Assembly: GCA_030607635.1 (NCBI GenBank)
Contig: JAUWJP010000109.1
Span: 1 to 6,094 of the forward strand
Length of the DNA: 6,094 bases
Direction of reading: 5' to 3'
DNA from: Candidatus Aminicenantota bacterium
GTDB taxonomy: Bacteria > Acidobacteriota > Aminicenantia > Aminicenantales > Aminicenantaceae
The notes under the pieces are model-generated. The model had not been told where the DNA came from. It saw only the letters and a list, made by a program, of their open reading frames with translations, and did no database searches. Position 1 is the first letter of the stretch. Each line of letters begins with the position of its first letter. Position numbers and translations under genes: made by a program. Positions 4,902 through 6,094 of this stretch are shown here, piece by piece.

Positions 4902-5173
4902 GATTCGAATTTAAACCGTCTTTTGATCGGTCTGTTAAGTCGCTTTCTCCCAACGTTAAACAAGAAATAAAGGAGTTATGCTTGCATCTTGTCGATGTTC
5001 TCTCCGGAGAGAAGGATCTTTCCGGAGGCATGGGGCTCAAAAATGTAAGAAAGAATTTCTGGGAGATTCGCAAAGGTTTAAAGCTGAGGGTCCTTTTCCG
5101 ATGGAGAGCCGACCATATTGATTTCATTTTGGCCGGGACTCACAATGATATTAAGAAATACTTAAGAACGTAA
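4898..5173 (+). CDS. RelE/ParE-superfamily toxin
   Basis: A 91-residue protein of typical RelE-fold size. The order fits: FEFKPSFDRSVKSLSP (beta-1 into helix 1), a helical region to about residue 35, LKNVRKNFWEIRKGLKLRVLFRW (47-69; strands with conserved W-E-I-R and basic residues), and IDFILAGTHNDIKKYLR (74-90; last strand and tail). Arg58, Lys62, Arg64 and Tyr88 are candidate functional residues by analogy with RelE basic/aromatic positions; this is inference. RelE homologues cleave ribosome-bound mRNA, while ParE homologues act on gyrase, and sequence alone does not settle which. There is no own Shine-Dalgarno; translation is coupled to the antitoxin by a 4-nt overlap. AbrB-type antitoxins with RelE-fold toxins are known, as in PrlF-YhaV, but this toxin is much shorter than YhaV. 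Confidence 0.82.
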   Translation: MRFEFKPSFDRSVKSLSPNVKQEIKELCLHLVDVLSGEKDLSGGMGLKNVRKNFWEIRKGLKLRVLFRWRADHIDFILAGTHNDIKKYLRT

Positions 5174-5213
5174 CGTCCCAGGAGAAATTTGAAAGTGATT
5201 AACCCATCAAATT

Positions 5214-5268
5214 GGCAAAAAATAAAAGCAGTCCTTAAAATCTGCTAATTTCACTGTTTCCTTTTGCC
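5214..5268. repeat. nested inverted repeats after the toxin gene
   Basis: GGCAAAA (5214-5220) pairs with TTTTGCC (5262-5268), and within it AGCAG (5227-5231) pairs with CTGCT (5242-5246). These could form a weak folded 3' end for the toxin-antitoxin mRNA. No uridine run follows, so it is not a standard intrinsic terminator. Confidence 0.3.
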
Positions 5269-5279
5269 ATCAATATTGA

Positions 5280-5296
5280 AAATAGTGACACTATTT
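5280..5296. repeat. 17-bp palindrome, probable operator
   Basis: AAATAGTG-A-CACTATTT has perfect 8-bp arms around a single central base. It ends 10 bp before the -35 of the candidate promoter of the ATPase gene. The size and symmetry suit a dimeric helix-turn-helix regulator site. No regulator gene is visible next to it, and it differs from the palindrome ahead of the toxin-antitoxin operon. Confidence 0.6.
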
Positions 5297-5306
5297 GCAA
5301 TTTTGC

Positions 5307-5335
5307 TTGCATTTAGTAGCATGATTTTCTATAAT
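5307..5335 (+). promoter_or_regulatory. candidate promoter of the AAA ATPase gene
   Basis: TTGCAT (5307-5312), a 17-nt spacer and a perfect TATAAT (5330-5335). The predicted transcription start falls near 5342, essentially at the second possible ATG (5343) and after the first ATG (5334), so the message would be leaderless or nearly so. The -35 is only half consensus. Confidence 0.45.
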
Positions 5336-6094
5336 GAAATTAATGCACATTAAGAAACGACGTTTTTGGCTCAAATTAATTGAAGATTCATGGGGAAAAC
5401 GTTCTGTTCTTTGGCTATCCGGCGTGAGGCGGGTGGGAAAGACCTGTTTATGCCAATCCTTATCTGATATTACATACTTCGATTGTGAGTTGCCTCGGAC
5501 TCGACGCGAGATGGAGGATCCGGAAGCCTTTTTGGAGTCATACAAAGGAAAGAGGATTGTCCTTGATGAGATCCACCGTCTAGGCAATCCATCAGAATTA
5601 CTCAAGATCGCTGCTGATCATTATCCGGATACAAAAATTATCGCTACTGGATCTTCTTCTCTTGGTGCCTCTACCAAATTCAGAGATACACTAACAGGTC
5701 GCAAGTTCGAGATATGGCTTCCTCCCATGATTTCTGATGACCTCCAGGATTTTGGAAAAACAGAACTCAAACACCGCTTATTCAGAGGAGGACTGCCTCC
5801 TTTTTTTCTGTCCAAAAATTATCCTGAGCGAGAATTTCAGGAATGGATGGATGAATACTGGGCTAAAGACATCCAGGTGTTATTTCGATTGGAGCGTCGT
5901 TTCTCTTTTCAGCGGTTCACAGAGCTTCTGTTTACGCAATCCGGTGGGATTTTCGAGGCCACTAAATTTGCTATTCCGTGTGAAGTAAGTCGGACGACAA
6001 TCAGCAACTACCTCTCTGTTCTCGAGCAGACTTTTGTTATGCATGTTATTCGTCCATTCAGCAGTAGGAGGGCTACGGAAATCGTTTCTGCACC
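5334..6094 (+). CDS. AAA_14/DUF4143-type ATPase, N-terminal part (partial, runs off the window)
   Basis: Open from ATG 5334 (or ATG 5343) to the last base, 253 residues with no stop; an in-frame TGA at 5322-5324 excludes an earlier start. Counting from 5334: Walker A GVRRVGKT (30-37), Walker B RIVLDEIH (74-81) and a sensor-1-like IIATGSSS (102-109) match the AAA_14 domain. After an RGGLPPFFLS linker (151-160), EWMDEYWAKDIQVLFRLERR (170-189) and VSRTTISNYLSVLEQTFVMH (218-237) match the start of DUF4143 with its winged-helix-like part; the C-terminal nuclease-like portion is beyond the edge. Family members are widespread in mobile and accessory regions, with function largely unproven. Neither start has a Shine-Dalgarno; ATG 5343 better fits the promoter. 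It is separated from the toxin by 160 bp and has its own regulatory sites. Confidence 0.88.
   Translation, partial: MKLMHIKKRRFWLKLIEDSWGKRSVLWLSGVRRVGKTCLCQSLSDITYFDCELPRTRREMEDPEAFLESYKGKRIVLDEIHRLGNPSELLKIAADHYPDTKIIATGSSSLGASTKFRDTLTGRKFEIWLPPMISDDLQDFGKTELKHRLFRGGLPPFFLSKNYPEREFQEWMDEYWAKDIQVLFRLERRFSFQRFTELLFTQSGGIFEATKFAIPCEVSRTTISNYLSVLEQTFVMHVIRPFSSRRATEIVSA

Noticed and set aside
4783..5127. 114-codon minus-strand open frame
   Set aside because: It is antisense to the antitoxin and toxin genes, which have clear family motifs; a shadow frame.
1..6094. CRISPR arrays, insertion sequences, rRNA
   Set aside because: No regularly spaced direct repeats, no transposase-like frame with terminal repeats, and no rRNA-like sequence were seen.

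Overview
The window looks like bacterial chromosome from a moderately AT-rich Gram-negative. Support comes from consensus-like sigma70 promoters, AAGGAG ribosome binding sites, a lipobox lipoprotein, and an RmuC/DrrAB-type ABC/YeiH gene set. An anaerobic lineage such as Desulfobacterota would fit, but no marker in the window fixes the taxon, so this is a weak inference.

Left part (1-4214) reads as ordinary chromosome. It begins with the C-terminal end of rmuC (+). Converging on it is a two-gene ABC-2 export operon on the minus strand: ATPase then permease, with a 4-nt ATGA overlap. Next, also on the minus strand, is a YeiH/PSE-family ten-TM-type transporter (putative sulfate exporter family). 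Immediately upstream of it is an unreported 40-codon ORF that ends right at the YeiH ribosome binding site. A good sigma70-type promoter (TTGACG-N17-TATAAG) upstream would serve both. Divergent from these is a small PEGA-domain lipoprotein (+).

Boundary (4215-4637). This 423-bp gap holds a 47-nt 3' fragment of a tRNA-Arg(TCG) gene on the minus strand, running from the anticodon stem through CCA with no 5' half. This is the classic scar of a tRNA-targeting integrative element. From its orientation the element should lie to the right, with the intact tRNA and probably an integrase beyond the window. The rest of the gap is AT-rich and contains inverted repeats, including a 51-bp imperfect inverted repeat with a perfect 10-3-10 core just before a promoter.

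Right part (4570-6094) is accessory in character. It holds a type II toxin-antitoxin operon (AbrB/MazE-like antitoxin plus RelE/ParE-superfamily toxin, 4-nt overlap) with its own TTGACA promoter and tandem repeats. After that come a 17-bp palindrome, a promoter, and a truncated AAA_14/DUF4143-type ATPase that runs off the right end. The TA pair would help hold the putative island. The ATPase is a common island passenger of unproven function. Nothing here is certain to be a new system. The best leads are the att-site boundary, the small ORF or structured leader ahead of YeiH, and the unexplained palindromes around the island genes.
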